From the NCBI GenBank assembly GCA_902778205.1, contig CACYWX010000218.1:1-5848 (forward strand): a DNA stretch of 5,848 nt, in the 5' to 3' direction. The notes under the pieces were generated by a model. It searched no databases. It saw only the letters and a list, made by a program, of their open reading frames with translations, and had not been told where the DNA came from. The position numbers and the translations under genes are program-made. The stretch's first letter is position 1; each line of letters begins with the position of its first letter. This DNA comes from an uncultured Ruminococcus sp. (GTDB lineage: Bacteria; Bacillota; Clostridia; Oscillospirales; CAG-272). Positions 4,692-5,848 of this stretch are shown one piece after another.

Positions 4692-5848
4692 TCACACCAG
4701 ATAATTGGCGGCCACCACGATGTCGGGATCCACCTTCGCCAGGCGGCGGAAGAAGGCTCTCTCCACCTCATGCTCGGAGAAGACCGTCGAGAAGGTCAGG
4801 GTCATCCTGTCCCCGAAGGTACACATGCAGATCTGCCGGGACGAGCTGGAGTTGAACACGTCGAACCGGTCAATGAAGGAGGCGAAGGGCTCTGCCATGG
4901 CGATCCGGCCCACGTTGGACAGGGTCACGGTCCGCCGCTTCATGGACACGCTCTGCAGGGTCTTCATGATGAAGTCCTTCAAAAACAGGGGGCAGATCCG
5001 GACCACGGGATGCCGCTCCATCTTCACCTGGGACGCCACCTTCCGCTCCATGTTCTCCTGCGTCAGCTCGGCGGCGAAGGACTGCTTCACGGACTGCGCC
5101 ACCGTCTCAAGATCCTCCCCGCCATCGGAGAAATCGTAGGTGATCTGCACGATGCCGAAGAAATTCCGCATGGTGTCGCTGTCGAAATACCGCCGCAGAT
5201 TCACGGGCAGAGCCACGGCCACGGCCTTCTTCCGGTCGGCGGGAGCCATGGTGTCGTGAATGGCCAGGATCAGCTGCGCACAGACGTATTCGGTGACGGT
5301 GACGCCCAGAGCCTTCCCGGCAGCGTGGACCTTCTCCGCGCTGACCCAGCCCTCGGTGACGGTCTGATGCAGATCCGGCGTCTTCGGCTCGCTGAACCGG
5401 TAGACCTTTTTCTGCTCACCCCGGTCTCCGAGAAAATCAAAGTTCAGGGGTGAGCCCACGTTCTTCTTGAAGTGCTCGCTGAAGCCGTCCGCCGCCTGCT
5501 CCCTCCGCGACACGTCCGGGATCTCCACGTCGCTGGGATCGAACCGGTCGGGATGGGTCTCGGCCAGGTAGTTCTCCACCAGATTCCGGAAGAACACAAA
5601 AGCCCCGGTGCCGTCCGTCAGAGCGTGGAACATCTCCAGATTGATCCGGTTTTTATAATAGGTCACGGAGAACAGCAGTCCGCCCGCGTCCGTATAGAGA
5701 GGCTGCAGCGCGGGCTCGCTCTCCTCCCTCACCTCGGGCTTCACGCCGCACCGCTCCAGATAATACCAGAACACCCCGCGGCGGACGGTGTCGAGGAACT
5801 GGGGAAAATCCTCCAGCGCCGTGTCCAGCGCACGGGTCAGCGCGGCGG
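4692..5848 (-). CDS. condensation-domain / alcohol acetyltransferase-like acyltransferase (5' end missing)
   Basis: 384 residues are visible; the N-terminus lies beyond the right edge. The frame is open to position 5848, and the GTG at 5774 is an internal Val, because the upstream residues (ALTRALDTALEDFPQFLDTVRRG) read as the normal start of this family. The acyl-transfer motif is MFHALTDGTGAF: H74-x3-D78-G79 of the visible part, matching the HxxxDG signature of condensation, PapA/WES and AATase enzymes. Farther on come TLSNVGRI (about 308-315) and the C-terminal FGDRMTLTFST strand (about 344-354), where related enzymes have their second conserved block; a canonical DFGWG is not seen. The family moves an acyl group from a CoA or carrier thioester to an alcohol or amine. 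The full protein is probably 400-450 residues. It is followed 10 bp later by the clan-CD-like gene. Confidence 0.88.
   Translation of the reverse strand, partial: AALTRALDTALEDFPQFLDTVRRGVFWYYLERCGVKPEVREESEPALQPLYTDAGGLLFSVTYYKNRINLEMFHALTDGTGAFVFFRNLVENYLAETHPDRFDPSDVEIPDVSRREQAADGFSEHFKKNVGSPLNFDFLGDRGEQKKVYRFSEPKTPDLHQTVTEGWVSAEKVHAAGKALGVTVTEYVCAQLILAIHDTMAPADRKKAVAVALPVNLRRYFDSDTMRNFFGIVQITYDFSDGGEDLETVAQSVKQSFAAELTQENMERKVASQVKMERHPVVRICPLFLKDFIMKTLQSVSMKRRTVTLSNVGRIAMAEPFASFIDRFDVFNSSSSRQICMCTFGDRMTLTFSTVFSEHEVERAFFRRLAKVDPDIVVAANYLV

Noticed and set aside
4682..4771. Upstream 30-residue extension of the clan-CD-like protein
   Set aside because: It lies inside the acyltransferase coding sequence, is Trp/Arg/Ser-rich without structure, and the ATG at 4681 has its own GGAGG.
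4647..5453. Plus-strand open frame rich in His, Gly and Leu opposite the acyltransferase
   Set aside because: The His-rich look arises from reading the reverse of the acyltransferase codons. It overlaps the HxxxDG gene and has no start signal.
5772..5774. GTG as the start codon of the acyltransferase gene
   Set aside because: The frame stays open for 24 more codons to the window edge and those residues match the expected family N-terminal region, so the true start lies outside the window.
1..5848. CRISPR arrays, insertion sequences, tRNA or rRNA genes
   Set aside because: No spaced direct repeats, terminal inverted repeats, transposase motifs or tRNA/rRNA-like sequences were seen on either strand.

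Overview
The window is bacterial DNA with every recognisable gene on the minus strand, so transcription runs from right to left. It is GC-rich (about 60% by eye), has strong GGAGG-type ribosome binding sites and is densely packed. It carries an nrdR next to small accessory operons, including a condensation-type acyltransferase paired with a zinc-ribbon membrane protein. Together this suggests a GC-rich member of the Clostridia (Lachnospiraceae/Oscillospiraceae-like, gut or rumen type). That assignment is inference from gene style, not a database match.

Region 1 (5848 down to 2669, transcribed leftward) is one tight operon. It starts outside the window with a condensation / alcohol-acetyltransferase-like acyltransferase whose 5' end is cut off. 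A 180-residue protein follows after 10 bp; it has the His-Gly ... Ala-Cys layout of clan CD (caspase/legumain/CHAT-like) cysteine peptidases. A GNAT acetyltransferase follows with a 4-base ATGA overlap, then a zinc-ribbon protein with six membrane segments after 1 bp. The spacing implies co-translation and a shared job: two acyltransferases, a putative His-Cys dyad enzyme and a membrane component. No known pathway is identifiable from the sequence.

Region 2 (2668 to 2562) is a 107-bp intergenic gap holding an extended -10 sigma70-type promoter with a perfect 10-bp palindrome in its spacer. It drives region 3 (2561 to 580): an endonuclease/exonuclease/phosphatase-fold protein, the ribonucleotide-reductase repressor NrdR, and a histidine-phosphatase-superfamily protein, with gaps of 28 bp and 1 bp.

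Region 4 (579 to 1) starts with a weak hairpin/T-tract. It then has a small single-pass membrane protein of unknown function that most likely starts at GTG. At the left edge a near-consensus promoter (TTGACA-17-TATACT), whose -35 box contains that gene's stop codon, is followed by two hairpins and a seven-T run. This is either a gene for a ~76-nt small RNA or an attenuator leader for a gene beyond the window.

The best leads are the stand-alone clan-CD-like protein inside the acyltransferase operon and the short promoter-hairpin-terminator unit at the left edge.
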